Positions 30,197 through 40,321 of a DNA stretch of 64,000 bases are shown piece by piece. The notes under the pieces are model-generated. The model was given only the letters and a program-made list of their open reading frames with translations. It made no database searches and had not been told where the DNA came from. Numbering within the stretch: position 1 is the stretch's first letter; each line of letters starts with the position of its first letter. Source of the DNA: Methylophilaceae bacterium LSUCC0665 (GTDB taxonomy: Bacteria; Pseudomonadota; Gammaproteobacteria; Burkholderiales; Methylophilaceae); assembly GCA_024919215.1 (NCBI GenBank), contig CP103437.1:1240001-1304000 (forward strand), given 5' to 3'. The position numbers and the translations under genes were made by a program.

Positions 30197-31120
30197 ATGA
30201 AAAAAATGATCCGAATCGCATCACGTGAAAGCCAATTAGCAATGTGGCAAGCCAACTATATTGCCGATCGAATTAGAGAAAAATATAGCGACACAGAAGT
30301 CAGCGTGCTAAGTTTTAAAACTCAAGGCGATATTATTTTGGACCAACCTCTTGCCGAGATTGGAGGTAAGGGTTTGTTCATCAAAGAACTAGAACATGCC
30401 TTATTAAATGATGATGCAGATTTAGCAGTTCATTCAATGAAAGATGTTCCAATGGATCTGCCAGAACCATTCGAAATATGCGCAATCTCTGAAAGAGAAA
30501 ATCCCAGCGACGCCTTTGTCAGTAATAAATATGCTTCGCTAGATGAACTTCCACAAAATGCTGTTGTAGGTACCTCAAGCTTAAGGCGCCAGAGCCTGAT
30601 TAAATATAAAAGACCTGACTTGATTATTGAAAGCTTACGTGGAAATTTACAAACAAGACTGAATAAACTAGATTCTGGAATGTATGACGCTATTATCCTT
30701 GCTTCTGCAGGTCTAATCCGACTTAACCTAGAAAATAGAATTAAAAGCTCACTTGATGTAAATCAATATACCCCATCGGTAGGTCAAGGAGCACTTGGCA
30801 TTGAAATCCTTAAAAATAAATCTGAGTTAAAAGAATTTTTAGATTTTTTAAATGATGAACAAACGCAGATTCAAGTTGAGGCTGAAAGGAAGATCAGTAA
30901 AACCCTCGCAGGAAGCTGCACAGTGCCAATGGGAGCACATGCATCCATTAAAGATAATTTGCTCACTATTCAAGCCTTTGTATCCTCGCCCGATGGAATT
31001 AAAATGATTCGTGCTACAGACAGTGGTCCTTGTTCAGAGCATCTTTCACTTGCAAATAATGTAGCTCGGTCACTCATTGATCAGGGTGCCAAAAATATTC
31101 TTGGAATTGGGCATGGCTAA
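30197..31120 (+). CDS. hemC: hydroxymethylbilane synthase
   Basis: Polymerises four porphobilinogens on the way to heme. 307 residues with RIASRESQLAMWQA, the HSMKDVPMDLP motif and the dipyrromethane-cofactor cysteine C241 in LAGSCTVPMG. No ribosome site is obvious before the ATG. hemD overlaps its end. Confidence 0.97.
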   Translation: MKKMIRIASRESQLAMWQANYIADRIREKYSDTEVSVLSFKTQGDIILDQPLAEIGGKGLFIKELEHALLNDDADLAVHSMKDVPMDLPEPFEICAISERENPSDAFVSNKYASLDELPQNAVVGTSSLRRQSLIKYKRPDLIIESLRGNLQTRLNKLDSGMYDAIILASAGLIRLNLENRIKSSLDVNQYTPSVGQGALGIEILKNKSELKEFLDFLNDEQTQIQVEAERKISKTLAGSCTVPMGAHASIKDNLLTIQAFVSSPDGIKMIRATDSGPCSEHLSLANNVARSLIDQGAKNILGIGHG

Positions 31121-31856
31121 TCTAATTGCAACCCGATCTAGTTTACAAAATCAATCCATCATAAATTTTTTTAAAGACAGCTCTCTAAACGTCATCAATT
31201 ATCCTTTTATTGAAATTGAGCCCATATCGGATTCACCAGATATTGTAAAAATTATTGATAATATGTTCACATTTTCAAAAATAATTTTTATCAGTTCAAA
31301 TGCTGCACAATGCTTCAAAATAATTTCAGAACATCACTTAATAAAATTTGCTGATAATGTGCAAATATTTGCAATTGGTCCAACCACAAAAAAAGAATTA
31401 TCTTTTTTAAATAAGAATATTATTTCCCCAATTGACCAATTTGACTCGAAGTCACTCCTTGAATTATCTGAAATGCAAAATGTGACAGATGAGTCAATTT
31501 TGATTGTGAGAGGTATTGGTGGTAAAGAACTTTTAAAAAATGAGTTGGGGAAAAAACAAGCTAATGTAACTTACCTTGAGTGTTATCAGAGAAATTTTAA
31601 AACGATAGATTTCGATGTAATCGCAAATTATTCACAAAAAGAAACTTTGTATATCTTGATTACAAGCTCTCAAATAGCGCAACATTTTATTCATCAGCTT
31701 GGATTATTTGAAAACCCTGATCAAATTTACTTTGATAATATAAACTTCATAGTGAATCATGCAAATATTGCCAAGGAGTTATCAGTGTTTGAGTGTGACA
31801 TAAAAATCACATCCAATTTGGATCCTGAAAAATTACAATCCTTATGTATTGAATAG
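31113..31856 (+). CDS. hemD: uroporphyrinogen-III synthase
   Basis: Closes hydroxymethylbilane into uroporphyrinogen III. 247 residues from MANLIATRS, which overlaps hemC by 8 bases and follows a GGAATTGGG site; an in-frame ATG 36 bases upstream is less likely. The sequence is weakly conserved, as is normal for HemD: FISSNAAQCF, FAIGPTTKKEL and a late ITSSQIAQHF. The call leans on the hemC-hemD context. Confidence 0.87.
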   Translation: MANLIATRSSLQNQSIINFFKDSSLNVINYPFIEIEPISDSPDIVKIIDNMFTFSKIIFISSNAAQCFKIISEHHLIKFADNVQIFAIGPTTKKELSFLNKNIISPIDQFDSKSLLELSEMQNVTDESILIVRGIGGKELLKNELGKKQANVTYLECYQRNFKTIDFDVIANYSQKETLYILITSSQIAQHFIHQLGLFENPDQIYFDNINFIVNHANIAKELSVFECDIKITSNLDPEKLQSLCIE

Positions 31857-31858
31857 GA

Positions 31859-32848
31859 TTATTTCGGCGCAAAGGTAAATGCATCTGAGTAGAAGCTATT
31901 GGCATTCAATCCGGCTTCTACAAATTCCTGGAATGCCACTTCAATCATTCCAGGAGCGCCACAACAATATACGTCAAATGAATCTAATTGGCCTAGATCT
32001 TTAATGACCTTTTTATGCACTAAACTCTTTTCTTGTCCGTTTATGGCTTCTTCAGAATATATATTAAATGCCTCAAAATTATTAATATTTTTTTTCCAAT
32101 TCTCAACAACCTCATCTTGATATAAATCTTTATAAGTTTTAAAGCCTCGGTATAGATATATTTTTCTTTCCTCCTCGGCTCGATGGTAATCATTAATGAT
32201 GGATTTTATTGGGGCAAAACCAGTCCCACCGGCAATAAAAATTATTGGACGATCTGATTCTCTTAGGTAAAAGTTCCCTATTGGGGCCTCAATGCGATGG
32301 ATGCTTTTTTCTTTCATCTCATTAAAGACATAGTTAGTAAATGTACCTCCTTCAATTAAACGAACATGTAACTCAATCAAATCATCACTCGGTGCATTAG
32401 CCATTGAAAATGCTCTTCGTGCTCCATCTTTTAGGATAAATTCTAGGTATTGTCCTGCTTTAAATTGTAAATTTTCACTAGCGGGGAGCTTTAATAGAAT
32501 CTGCATGACATCATGATTTAACAAGCTTAATTTTTCGACTCTGACAGGAGTTATTTTTTTTGGAAATTCATCAAGTTTTTTTTCAACTCGGCTTGATATT
32601 GTTACATTGCTTGTCGCATAAGTTTTACATAATAAAAAGTTCTGCTCACTCCTATCTTGGTCAGATAGTACCCCTGGCATAATGTCGTCATGAAACACCT
32701 CACCTTTGATAACTCTTGCTTTACATGACCCACATGACCCACTTTGACAACCATAAGGGAGTGTGATCCCAGAGGATATTGCCGCCTCAAGAATGGTTTG
32801 ACTTGGCTTTATTTCAAATTCAATACCATCAACTTTTCCAACATACAT
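31859..32848 (-). CDS. 2Fe-2S ferredoxin / NAD(P)H-flavin reductase (AscD-like)
   Basis: Electron-transfer protein of 329 residues: an N-terminal plant-type [2Fe-2S] domain with C34, C39, C42 and C74, then an FAD domain (GQYLEFILKDGARRAFSMA) and an NAD domain (IFIAGGTGFAPIKSII). Betaproteobacterial copies are often labelled CDP-6-deoxy-delta-3,4-glucoseen reductase, but no deoxysugar genes are nearby, so the substrate is open. It overlaps the fxsA-like gene by 1 base and ends 3 bases from hemD. Confidence 0.88.
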   Translation of the reverse strand: MYVGKVDGIEFEIKPSQTILEAAISSGITLPYGCQSGSCGSCKARVIKGEVFHDDIMPGVLSDQDRSEQNFLLCKTYATSNVTISSRVEKKLDEFPKKITPVRVEKLSLLNHDVMQILLKLPASENLQFKAGQYLEFILKDGARRAFSMANAPSDDLIELHVRLIEGGTFTNYVFNEMKEKSIHRIEAPIGNFYLRESDRPIIFIAGGTGFAPIKSIINDYHRAEEERKIYLYRGFKTYKDLYQDEVVENWKKNINNFEAFNIYSEEAINGQEKSLVHKKVIKDLGQLDSFDVYCCGAPGMIEVAFQEFVEAGLNANSFYSDAFTFAPK

Positions 32849-33267
32849 TAATCGTCATCCTCTTTTTTAAATTCACCCTCAATTACCGAATCATTTTTTT
32901 GTTTTTTTTGATTAAAACGATTTTGCATTTCTTGAAATAAATTTTCGTTTGGATTTTTTGAAGGCATAACCAGCAATATAATTGCTATCAAGTCAGTGAT
33001 GATGCCCGGATAAAGAAATAGTCCACCAGCTATCATATTTTTTGCTGTGCCCATGATCATCTGAAATGGCGAACCAGCACTCTGAAATGAATTCATCATT
33101 CTAAAGAGCAGTTGGGACTTTTCTTCTTTTATCATTCTCCAGCCAAGCACACCAACAACAACTATATACAGAAAATACCACCACCCATACAATGAACCTA
33201 ATTTGAAATAGCCCCATATTTCTATAAATGGAACCAATATTAATAACCAAATACCTATAAATTTCAT
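32848..33267 (-). CDS. fxsA: FxsA-family membrane protein
   Basis: 139 residues with about four hydrophobic segments (first at 4-20, GIWLLILVPFIEIWGYF) and a charged C-terminal tail. The pattern GGLFLYPGIITDLIAIILL is typical of FxsA, which in E. coli affects F-factor exclusion of phage T7; the normal role is unknown. First gene of a two-gene unit. Confidence 0.87.
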   Translation of the reverse strand: MKFIGIWLLILVPFIEIWGYFKLGSLYGWWYFLYIVVVGVLGWRMIKEEKSQLLFRMMNSFQSAGSPFQMIMGTAKNMIAGGLFLYPGIITDLIAIILLVMPSKNPNENLFQEMQNRFNQKKQKNDSVIEGEFKKEDDD

Positions 33268-33331
33268 GATGTTAGCTTTCCTATGAGATAATGATCTGAA
33301 CCATTTTTCTTTTGCAAGTCATATTTCAGTC

Positions 33332-35005
33332 ATGACCAGATACTTAACCTTATTTATTTTTATTTTAGCACCTTGGCTTTTATATGCGGATGAATTTAAT
33401 GATTTAAAGTCATTAACAAAAAATGCTAATAAAATTTTAACGGTTGAGGAGGCATTTCCATACGAAATTTCTATATCCCCAACCAATAGTTCTATCTCAG
33501 TCCAATTTAATACTCAACCAGGTCACTATCTTTACCAATCTAAATTTAAATTTTCTTCATCAAGCAATGCTGATTTCCAATTTAATTTTCCTGAAGGTAA
33601 AGAAAAGGAAGATGAATTTTTTGGCAAACAAATTATTTATGACCAGCCACTGGTATTTCAAATAAATTTAAAAGAACCCCTAGCTGATGATGATTCATTT
33701 GTGATCCACTTCCAAGGGTGTAGTGACCAGGGGCTATGTTATCCGCCGCAACAAATTTTAAATGACATGAAAAATCTCGATAAGACCACTATCGGAGGAT
33801 CTGATATTTACCAGGAAGCATTTAAGGGGAATATCTATAAAGCATTTGCACTTTTCCTATTTGGTGGGATTCTATTGTCATTTACGCCCTGTGTACTCCC
33901 CCTTATTCCAGTTCTTCTTGCCATGTTAAGTAATCTGAAAAATAACAGGGGGCTTGCTACGATTGCTTATGTTGTTGGTATTTGTATCACCTACAGCCTC
34001 ATTGGCCTCATCGCCGCAAAAACAGGAAGTGTTTTATCGATTTACCTCCAAGGTGAACTTGTCTTGTTGTTCACAGCTCTCTTATTTATATTATTTTCCC
34101 TGGCCATGTTTGATGTATACGATTTAAATCTCCCATCTTCTATCCAAACGAAACTTAATAATTTTGCCAATAACTTAAATGCAAAAAATTATTTAGGAAT
34201 AGTCCTATTGGGTATGATCTCTTCGTTAATATTGAGTCCGTGTGTTGCGCCTCCACTGGCAAGCGCCATCTTATATATTAGCCAAACGGGGAATGCGTTT
34301 ATTGGAATGGCCTCTCTATTCTTTTTGGCATTAGGGATGTCTTTGCCTCTTCTAGCAATTGGATTAACATCCATAAAAATTATTCCGAAGACAAATCAAG
34401 TCAATATCTTTTTTAAAAAATTAATTGGCTTTATTCTACTTGGATCTGCCATCTATGTTTCCAAGCCTGTATTAAATAGTTTGATGATTGAATTGCTCTT
34501 TATCTTGTTGGGACTAGTCGTTTTTATTTACACATTAATTTCTTTAAAACTTAACAAATTTATTCAAATTATTTTATTAGTACTAGCCATTATTATTTCC
34601 ATATTTCTGTCCATCAATTCTTTTAAACAATATGAGCTTAATGAAAAAGAGAAAATTCAATTTAGCATGGTCACAACTGAGAAAGAATTGAACTCAATAA
34701 TTCAAGAAACAAACAAGCCAATACTCATTGATTTTTATGCAGACTGGTGTGTCGCCTGCCTTGAATTTGAAAAATATACTTTCCAAGATATAAATGTTCG
34801 AGATGAGCTTGATAACTTCAACCTCTTGAAAGTCGATGTTACAGATTTTAATGAGAATGATAAAAAAATTATGAATCGATTCAATATTTTCGGACCTCCA
34901 GCTATTGTATTTTTTAACTCGAATAGTGAAGAGTTAACAAAAAAACAAATTTTTGGATTCATGAATGCTGAAAATTTTCTCGAACACATCAAGGACATTA
35001 AATGA
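33332..35005 (+). CDS. dsbD: thiol:disulfide interchange protein DsbD
   Basis: Moves electrons from cytoplasmic thioredoxin to periplasmic reductases. 557 residues: signal peptide (1-19), periplasmic N-domain with the C..C pair in CSDQGLCYPPQ, an eight-helix core with the two redox cysteines in FTPCVLPLIP and LSPCVAPPL, and a C-terminal thioredoxin domain with WCVAC. All six redox cysteines are present. It overlaps the TlpA-like gene by 4 bases. Confidence 0.95.
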   Translation: MTRYLTLFIFILAPWLLYADEFNDLKSLTKNANKILTVEEAFPYEISISPTNSSISVQFNTQPGHYLYQSKFKFSSSSNADFQFNFPEGKEKEDEFFGKQIIYDQPLVFQINLKEPLADDDSFVIHFQGCSDQGLCYPPQQILNDMKNLDKTTIGGSDIYQEAFKGNIYKAFALFLFGGILLSFTPCVLPLIPVLLAMLSNLKNNRGLATIAYVVGICITYSLIGLIAAKTGSVLSIYLQGELVLLFTALLFILFSLAMFDVYDLNLPSSIQTKLNNFANNLNAKNYLGIVLLGMISSLILSPCVAPPLASAILYISQTGNAFIGMASLFFLALGMSLPLLAIGLTSIKIIPKTNQVNIFFKKLIGFILLGSAIYVSKPVLNSLMIELLFILLGLVVFIYTLISLKLNKFIQIILLVLAIIISIFLSINSFKQYELNEKEKIQFSMVTTEKELNSIIQETNKPILIDFYADWCVACLEFEKYTFQDINVRDELDNFNLLKVDVTDFNENDKKIMNRFNIFGPPAIVFFNSNSEELTKKQIFGFMNAENFLEHIKDIK

Positions 35006-35523
35006 AAAAATTACCCATCATCTTATTAATTTCTTTGGCTTTTATTATTGGTATCGGAGCTAATATTTTTATAAATTCATCTGGAGAACCGCAGATTGCT
35101 GAATCATTGAGTCAATCAGTTAATGATCTTCCCTTTATGATTGAAAATGGGGGCAAGGTATCATTAAACGATATTGAATTTAAAGAAATGTTAATCATTA
35201 ACTTCTGGGCTAGCTGGTGTGAACCATGTAAAAAAGAAATACCAGAGCTTAATAGCTTCAATGAGAGTTTGGATAAGGACAATAATATCCGTCTTATTGG
35301 CGTTGCAATAGATGATATAAATGAAGTCATGTCCTTTACTAAGGAAATACCAATTTCATACTCGAATCTTACAGATGAAAAAAATGGTTTTTTATTAAGT
35401 CGTCACTTTGATAATGATAAGGGTGTATTGCCATTCACTGTCGTAGTAGATAAAAGCTATCAAGTCCTACATAAATTTTATGGTGAAATAACCGAAAAAG
35501 ACCTATTAAATGTCGTTAAATAG
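35002..35523 (+). CDS. TlpA/ResA-like periplasmic thioredoxin
   Basis: 173 residues with an N-terminal membrane anchor (about 4-22) and a thioredoxin fold carrying WASWCEPCKKE. Coupled to dsbD by an ATGA overlap, so it is the likely periplasmic acceptor of DsbD electrons, probably reducing cytochrome c apoproteins or other thiols. There is no further Cys pair. Confidence 0.9.
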   Translation: MKKLPIILLISLAFIIGIGANIFINSSGEPQIAESLSQSVNDLPFMIENGGKVSLNDIEFKEMLIINFWASWCEPCKKEIPELNSFNESLDKDNNIRLIGVAIDDINEVMSFTKEIPISYSNLTDEKNGFLLSRHFDNDKGVLPFTVVVDKSYQVLHKFYGEITEKDLLNVVK

Positions 35524-35611
35524 CATTTAAATGTTTTTAAATGTAGTTAATTTATCATTATATAAATTTTAAATCTCCAACAATGAAGCATTTAATTTTT
35601 TTTATATATTA

Positions 35612-35640
35612 ATTCACTATTGTAGTAGACAAATGTCGTT
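35612..35640 (+). repeat. partial copy of the tlpA-like gene 3' end
   Basis: Bases 35612-35633 match 35433-35454 inside the TlpA-like gene at 19 of 22 positions, and TGTCGTTAAA at about 35634 repeats the last codons of that gene (from about 35513). It looks like the remnant of a tandem duplication with an internal deletion. The rest of the 154-base gap to aroQ is AT-rich with no gene seen. Confidence 0.45.
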
Positions 35641-35677
35641 AAATTCGGCAAACTGGTGTTCTACTGTAGGGATTAAT

Positions 35678-36094
35678 ATGAAAATAGCTTTAATTAATGG
35701 ACCTAATCTAAATCTTCTTGGACAGCGAGAACCGGATGTCTATGGCAATCAAGGTTTAGAAGAAATTAATAATGAACTTCAAACTCTATTTCCAGAAATA
35801 ACTTTTAGTTTTTTTCAAAGCAATAGTGAATCAGAGATCGTAAATTTTGTTCATACATTAAAAGTAGACTACATCGTTATCAATCCTGCAGCATTTACCC
35901 ATACTTCAGTAGCTATCAGAGATGCTATTTTGGGAGTAGGTATACCTTTTTACGAAATTCATTTATCAAATGTTCATGCTCGGGAGGAGTTTAGGCATAA
36001 ATCTTATTTTTCAGATAAAGCCAAGGCAGTGATATGTGGTTTAGGTAAGGATGGTTATTCAGCAGCAATTCAACACATTGTTAAAAATTCATAA
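35678..36094 (+). CDS. aroQ: 3-dehydroquinate dehydratase, type II
   Basis: Third step of the shikimate pathway. 138 residues from [15 protein letters not shown], with the catalytic tyrosine in [10 protein letters not shown], the [15 protein letters not shown] motif and the [14 protein letters not shown] motif. A longer in-frame ATG at 35633 lies inside the repeat remnant and adds non-family residues, so the shorter start is taken. It leads accB-accC. Confidence 0.96.
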   Translation: MKIALINGPNLNLLGQREPDVYGNQGLEEINNELQTLFPEITFSFFQSNSESEIVNFVHTLKVDYIVINPAAFTHTSVAIRDAILGVGIPFYEIHLSNVHAREEFRHKSYFSDKAKAVICGLGKDGYSAAIQHIVKNS

Positions 36095-36106
36095 AAGGTA
36101 AGAATC

Positions 36107-36559
36107 ATGGACTTAAGAAAACTAAAAAAACTAATCGACCTGGTTGAAGAGTCGGGAATTAGCGAATTAGAATTAACCGAAGGTGAGGAAAGTGTTCGTA
36201 TCAGTCGCCAAGGTCAAGTGGTGCAACAACCTCAACAATACACAATGCCTCAACAACCGACACTAGCTGTTCAAAGTCAAGTTCCAACAACAACTAGTGC
36301 AAATACTGAAGAAGCTCAGGAAACTGGTCATGCCCTAACTTCACCGATGGTAGGAACTTTTTATAGATCATCGTCACCCGAAGCTGACCCATATGTCGAA
36401 GTTGGGAGTAGCGTCAAAAAAGGTGATACTTTATGCATTATTGAGGCGATGAAATTACTCAATGAAATTGAAGCCGATCGTGATGGAATTGTTAAGAAGA
36501 TTATGGTTGAGAATGCTCAACCGGTTGAATTTGGTGAACCACTTTTTATTATTGAGTAA
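36107..36559 (+). CDS. accB: biotin carboxyl carrier protein of acetyl-CoA carboxylase
   Basis: Carries biotin between AccC and the carboxyltransferase in fatty acid synthesis. 150 residues: N-terminal helical region, a Gln/Pro/Thr-rich linker (about 38-70) and the biotinyl domain with EAMKLLNEI, biotin on K116. 12 bases after aroQ and 3 before accC. Confidence 0.97.
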   Translation: MDLRKLKKLIDLVEESGISELELTEGEESVRISRQGQVVQQPQQYTMPQQPTLAVQSQVPTTTSANTEEAQETGHALTSPMVGTFYRSSSPEADPYVEVGSSVKKGDTLCIIEAMKLLNEIEADRDGIVKKIMVENAQPVEFGEPLFIIE

Positions 36560-36562
36560 TTT

Positions 36563-37909
36563 ATGTTTGAAAAAATTCTTATTGCTAACCGCGGAGAGAT
36601 TGCACTTCGCATCCTAAGAGCCTGTCGCGAGATGGGGATTAAAGTGGTCACTGTTCACTCAGAGGCTGACGTAGATGCAAAATATGTCAAACTTTCTGAT
36701 GAGTCCGTCTGTATAGGTCCAGCGCCATCAAATCTCAGCTACTTAAATATTCCTGCCATTATTAGCGCTGCCGAAGTAACTGATGCTCAAGCTATTCATC
36801 CTGGATATGGCTTTCTTTCTGAAAATGCAGATTTTGCTGAACAGGTAGAAAAAAGTGGTTTTACTTTTATTGGGCCTAAATCAGAAACTATCAGGCTGAT
36901 GGGTGACAAAGTGAGCGCTAAAGAGGCCATGATAAAAGCTGGAATTCCAGTTGTTCCAGGTTCAAATGGTGAGTTAAGCGATGACCCTAGTGAAATAATT
37001 AAAACAGCAAAAGAAGTTGGGTACCCTGTGATTATCAAAGCAGCCGGTGGTGGTGGTGGACGAGGAATGCGAGTGGTTCACACTGAGGCATCGCTATTAA
37101 ATGCCGTTTCAATGACAAAAAATGAAGCGCATAGTTTTTTCGGTAATGCCGCAGTGTATATGGAAAAATATCTAGAGAAGCCTAGACACATTGAATATCA
37201 AGTGCTCGCAGATAATTATAAAAATGCGATCCATCTCTTCGAAAGAGATTGCTCTATGCAACGAAGGCATCAAAAAGTCATTGAAGAAGCTCCTGCACCA
37301 GGATTGCCAGATAAATTAAGAAAAAAAATGGGTGAAAAATGTGCCGATGCTTGTAGAAAAATTGGTTATCGAGGAGCGGGTACTTTTGAGTTTCTATACG
37401 AAAATGATGAATTTTACTTTATTGAAATGAATACTCGAATTCAGGTTGAACATCCTGTCACAGAAATGATTACCGGTGTTGACCTCATTCAAGAACAAAT
37501 AAAAATTGCAGCTGGTGAAAAATTAAGTTACCGCCAGAAAGATATCGTGATTAATGGTCATGCAATGGAATGCCGAATAAATGCTGAAGACTCATTTACT
37601 TTTATTCCATCCCCTGGTCTCATCAATCGTTTTCATGTACCGGGAGGTCCTGGTATCAGAGTTGATACCCATGTTTATGGCGGTTATCGAGTTCCCTCCC
37701 ATTATGACTCAATGATCGGTAAGCTAATCGCTCACGGTGACACCCGTGAAAAAGCTGCTGCAAAACTACAAATGGCTCTTTCAGAAATGTATTGTGAAGG
37801 AATTAAAATTAATATTGATCTCCATCGTGATTTATTAATAGACCTGGCCTTCCTTAAAGGTGGAGCAAGTATCCATTATCTAGAAGAAAAATTGGGAATG
37901 AAAAAATAA
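36563..37909 (+). CDS. accC: biotin carboxylase subunit of acetyl-CoA carboxylase
   Basis: ATP-dependent carboxylation of biotin on AccB. 448 residues: N-terminal [23 protein letters not shown]-grasp loop [14 protein letters not shown], catalytic [16 protein letters not shown]. Normal length, in the aroQ-accB-accC-prmA run. Confidence 0.98.
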   Translation: MFEKILIANRGEIALRILRACREMGIKVVTVHSEADVDAKYVKLSDESVCIGPAPSNLSYLNIPAIISAAEVTDAQAIHPGYGFLSENADFAEQVEKSGFTFIGPKSETIRLMGDKVSAKEAMIKAGIPVVPGSNGELSDDPSEIIKTAKEVGYPVIIKAAGGGGGRGMRVVHTEASLLNAVSMTKNEAHSFFGNAAVYMEKYLEKPRHIEYQVLADNYKNAIHLFERDCSMQRRHQKVIEEAPAPGLPDKLRKKMGEKCADACRKIGYRGAGTFEFLYENDEFYFIEMNTRIQVEHPVTEMITGVDLIQEQIKIAAGEKLSYRQKDIVINGHAMECRINAEDSFTFIPSPGLINRFHVPGGPGIRVDTHVYGGYRVPSHYDSMIGKLIAHGDTREKAAAKLQMALSEMYCEGIKINIDLHRDLLIDLAFLKGGASIHYLEEKLGMKK

Positions 37910-38797
37910 GTGATTTCTTTATCACTGATAGTAGATGATGATATTGCACAATCCATTGGTGACCATCTTATGGGACTCGATGCTCTCTCACTGAGCTTTG
38001 GCGATTCTGATTTAGATACACATAATGAAGTTGCAATTTATGGAGAAGATCCTGATGATCATGAGAGATATTGGAAAAATACCAAAGTCATGGCCCTTTT
38101 CCAAAATGATCATACTCTCTCAGTGGTGATTAATTCTATTCATAATGAGTTTAATATTCATATCGATCAGATTCAAGTTGAACCAGTTGCAGAAAAAGAT
38201 TGGGTTAAAGAGACCCAATCCCAATTTCATCCGATTCAGATTAATGACAAAATTTGGATCATTCCCTCCTGGCACAAGATTAAAAATAATAATGCGATTA
38301 ACATTCACCTGGATCCTGGATTGGCATTTGGAACTGGATCTCATCCTACCACCAAGCTTTGTTTAGATTGGTTAACCAAAATTGATCTTATTGATAAATC
38401 TGTTTTAGATTATGGTTGTGGATCAGGAATTTTAGCTATTGCGGCAAAAAAATTAGGGGCCAAATCAGTTTCTGGAACGGACATTGACCCACAAGCAATT
38501 ATTGCCAGTCACCAAAATGCAAAAAACAACCAAACGGGTACCATTAATTTTTATACATCAGACGAGTCAACAAATGACCTTTACGATATTGTTGTTGCAA
38601 ATATATTATCGAGTGCACTGAAAGTGTTAGAGCCACTAATACATTCTAAATGTAAACCTGAAGGGCGAATCGCACTATCTGGAATTTTGCAATCACAGGA
38701 AAATGAAATCAAAGAGATATATGCCAATAACTTTATTTTTGAAGATTCTTTATATCAAGATGGTTGGGTATGTATGACTGCATTTAGAAAATCATAG
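37910..38797 (+). CDS. prmA: ribosomal protein L11 methyltransferase
   Basis: SAM-dependent trimethylation of L11. 295 residues; starts with GTG immediately after the accC stop. The GLAFGTGSHPTTKLCLDWL motif and SAM site VLDYGCGSGILAIAAKKLGA are present. It ends with a 6-base tail-to-tail overlap with the photolyase gene. Confidence 0.96.
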   Translation: MISLSLIVDDDIAQSIGDHLMGLDALSLSFGDSDLDTHNEVAIYGEDPDDHERYWKNTKVMALFQNDHTLSVVINSIHNEFNIHIDQIQVEPVAEKDWVKETQSQFHPIQINDKIWIIPSWHKIKNNNAINIHLDPGLAFGTGSHPTTKLCLDWLTKIDLIDKSVLDYGCGSGILAIAAKKLGAKSVSGTDIDPQAIIASHQNAKNNQTGTINFYTSDESTNDLYDIVVANILSSALKVLEPLIHSKCKPEGRIALSGILQSQENEIKEIYANNFIFEDSLYQDGWVCMTAFRKS

Positions 38798-40321
38798 TTG
38801 TTCAATATTCCTCAATATTTGTTTACTCTTTTTAATATATAAACCCTTATCTTCTTCATTCATTTTATTTATCTGCATCTTAACAATACCCATTCTTGGA
38901 TTATTTTCTATTAACGTTGGGTTGTTTAAAAAAAAGCTCCAATAAAGACTATTAAATGGACATGAGTTATCTGCAAACTTAGTCTTCACATCGTATTGAC
39001 AGGATTTACAATAATTACCCATCTTATTAATATAAGAGCCGGATGAGACATAAGGTTTTGTGGCCAACAAACCTCCGTCAGCATATTGTGACATGCCTAA
39101 CACATTTGGCATTTCAACCCATTCAATAGCATCTATATAAATTGCCAAAAACCATTCGTGAACACGCTGTGGATCAACTTGACTGAGTAACATGAAATTA
39201 CCCAGTATCATTAATCTTTGAATATGATGTGCATATGCATGTTGCAAAGATTGCTGTATCGATTTTTGCAGGCAATTCATGTTAGTTTGTCCATGCCAAA
39301 AAAACTCTGGTAACTTATTCTTAAATTTTAAATAGTTACTAAGTCCATATTCAGGCATTTTTGCCCAATACACTCCTCGAATGTATTCTCGCCAACCAAT
39401 AATCTGCCTTATAAATCCTTCGACAGCACTTAAATTGGATAAATCTTTTTTTAGATATCTCTCTACTGTTTCAGCAACCATTATTGGAGATAACATTTTT
39501 GTATTAAGGGCAAAAGAAATTAATGAGTGAAATAAAAATGGATTTTCGTTCGCCATGGCATCCTGATAATCACCAAATTTATCGAGGCTGGATTTTATAA
39601 AATGATTTAGAACTTGTAATGACTCCTTCTCATTACCTGGCCAATTAAAATTATTCACATCAACAGATCCGATGTACCCAATTTCTAATTCATCAATCTC
39701 ATCCTTAAGATGTTCAACATCATGATTAAACTTGATTCGATTTGGGACAGTTTGTTCTGGATCCCATTTTTTCCTATTGTCTTGATCATAATTCCACTTA
39801 TCACCAATAGGTTTATCACCAACCATCAAGATGGAATATTTTTTCCTGACGTAGCGGTAGAATTCTTCCATTCTCCATATTTTTTTATTTGTGAAAAACT
39901 CACATACATCCTGTCTATGAGTCAAAAAATGTTCTGTAGAATAAGATTGGTGTGCTAAACCAATTTGATTGGTTATCTTTTTCATTTCTTCATCCAATCG
40001 ATATTCATCTGGCATCTGATATTCAAATTTATTTATATCTGAGTTTATTTCAATTAATTTAAGAATATTTTTATAAAAGGATTGCTGATTGTCCGGATCT
40101 TTTAATTTGATATACCTTACAACATGGCCATCTTGCTGTAATTCCTTTGCAAAGTTTCGCATTGCATGCATGAACGCTAGCATTTTTTGAATGTGGTGCT
40201 TCGCATAAGTCATTTCAGGAACAATTTCCATCATCAAATAGATCACATTATGATCAATTTGCTTGAACCAGCTGTGCTTCTTATTTAACTGATCGCCTAA
40301 TAATAATCTAAGTGTTTTCAT
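38792..40321 (-). CDS. FeS-type bacterial cryptochrome/photolyase
   Basis: Light-driven DNA repair flavoprotein of the FeS-BCP/CryPro group, whose studied members repair (6-4) photoproducts. About 509 residues. The N-terminus [16 protein letters not shown] is typical; the C-terminal half has YAHHIQRLMILGNFMLL and the four cluster cysteines in MNCLQ, NYCKSCQ and NSCPFNSLYWSF. It overlaps the DASH cryptochrome gene, so both are in one operon. An in-frame ATG 15 bases upstream is possible; neither start has a clear ribosome site. Confidence 0.93.
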   Translation of the reverse strand: MKTLRLLLGDQLNKKHSWFKQIDHNVIYLMMEIVPEMTYAKHHIQKMLAFMHAMRNFAKELQQDGHVVRYIKLKDPDNQQSFYKNILKLIEINSDINKFEYQMPDEYRLDEEMKKITNQIGLAHQSYSTEHFLTHRQDVCEFFTNKKIWRMEEFYRYVRKKYSILMVGDKPIGDKWNYDQDNRKKWDPEQTVPNRIKFNHDVEHLKDEIDELEIGYIGSVDVNNFNWPGNEKESLQVLNHFIKSSLDKFGDYQDAMANENPFLFHSLISFALNTKMLSPIMVAETVERYLKKDLSNLSAVEGFIRQIIGWREYIRGVYWAKMPEYGLSNYLKFKNKLPEFFWHGQTNMNCLQKSIQQSLQHAYAHHIQRLMILGNFMLLSQVDPQRVHEWFLAIYIDAIEWVEMPNVLGMSQYADGGLLATKPYVSSGSYINKMGNYCKSCQYDVKTKFADNSCPFNSLYWSFFLNNPTLIENNPRMGIVKMQINKMNEEDKGLYIKKSKQILRNIEQL

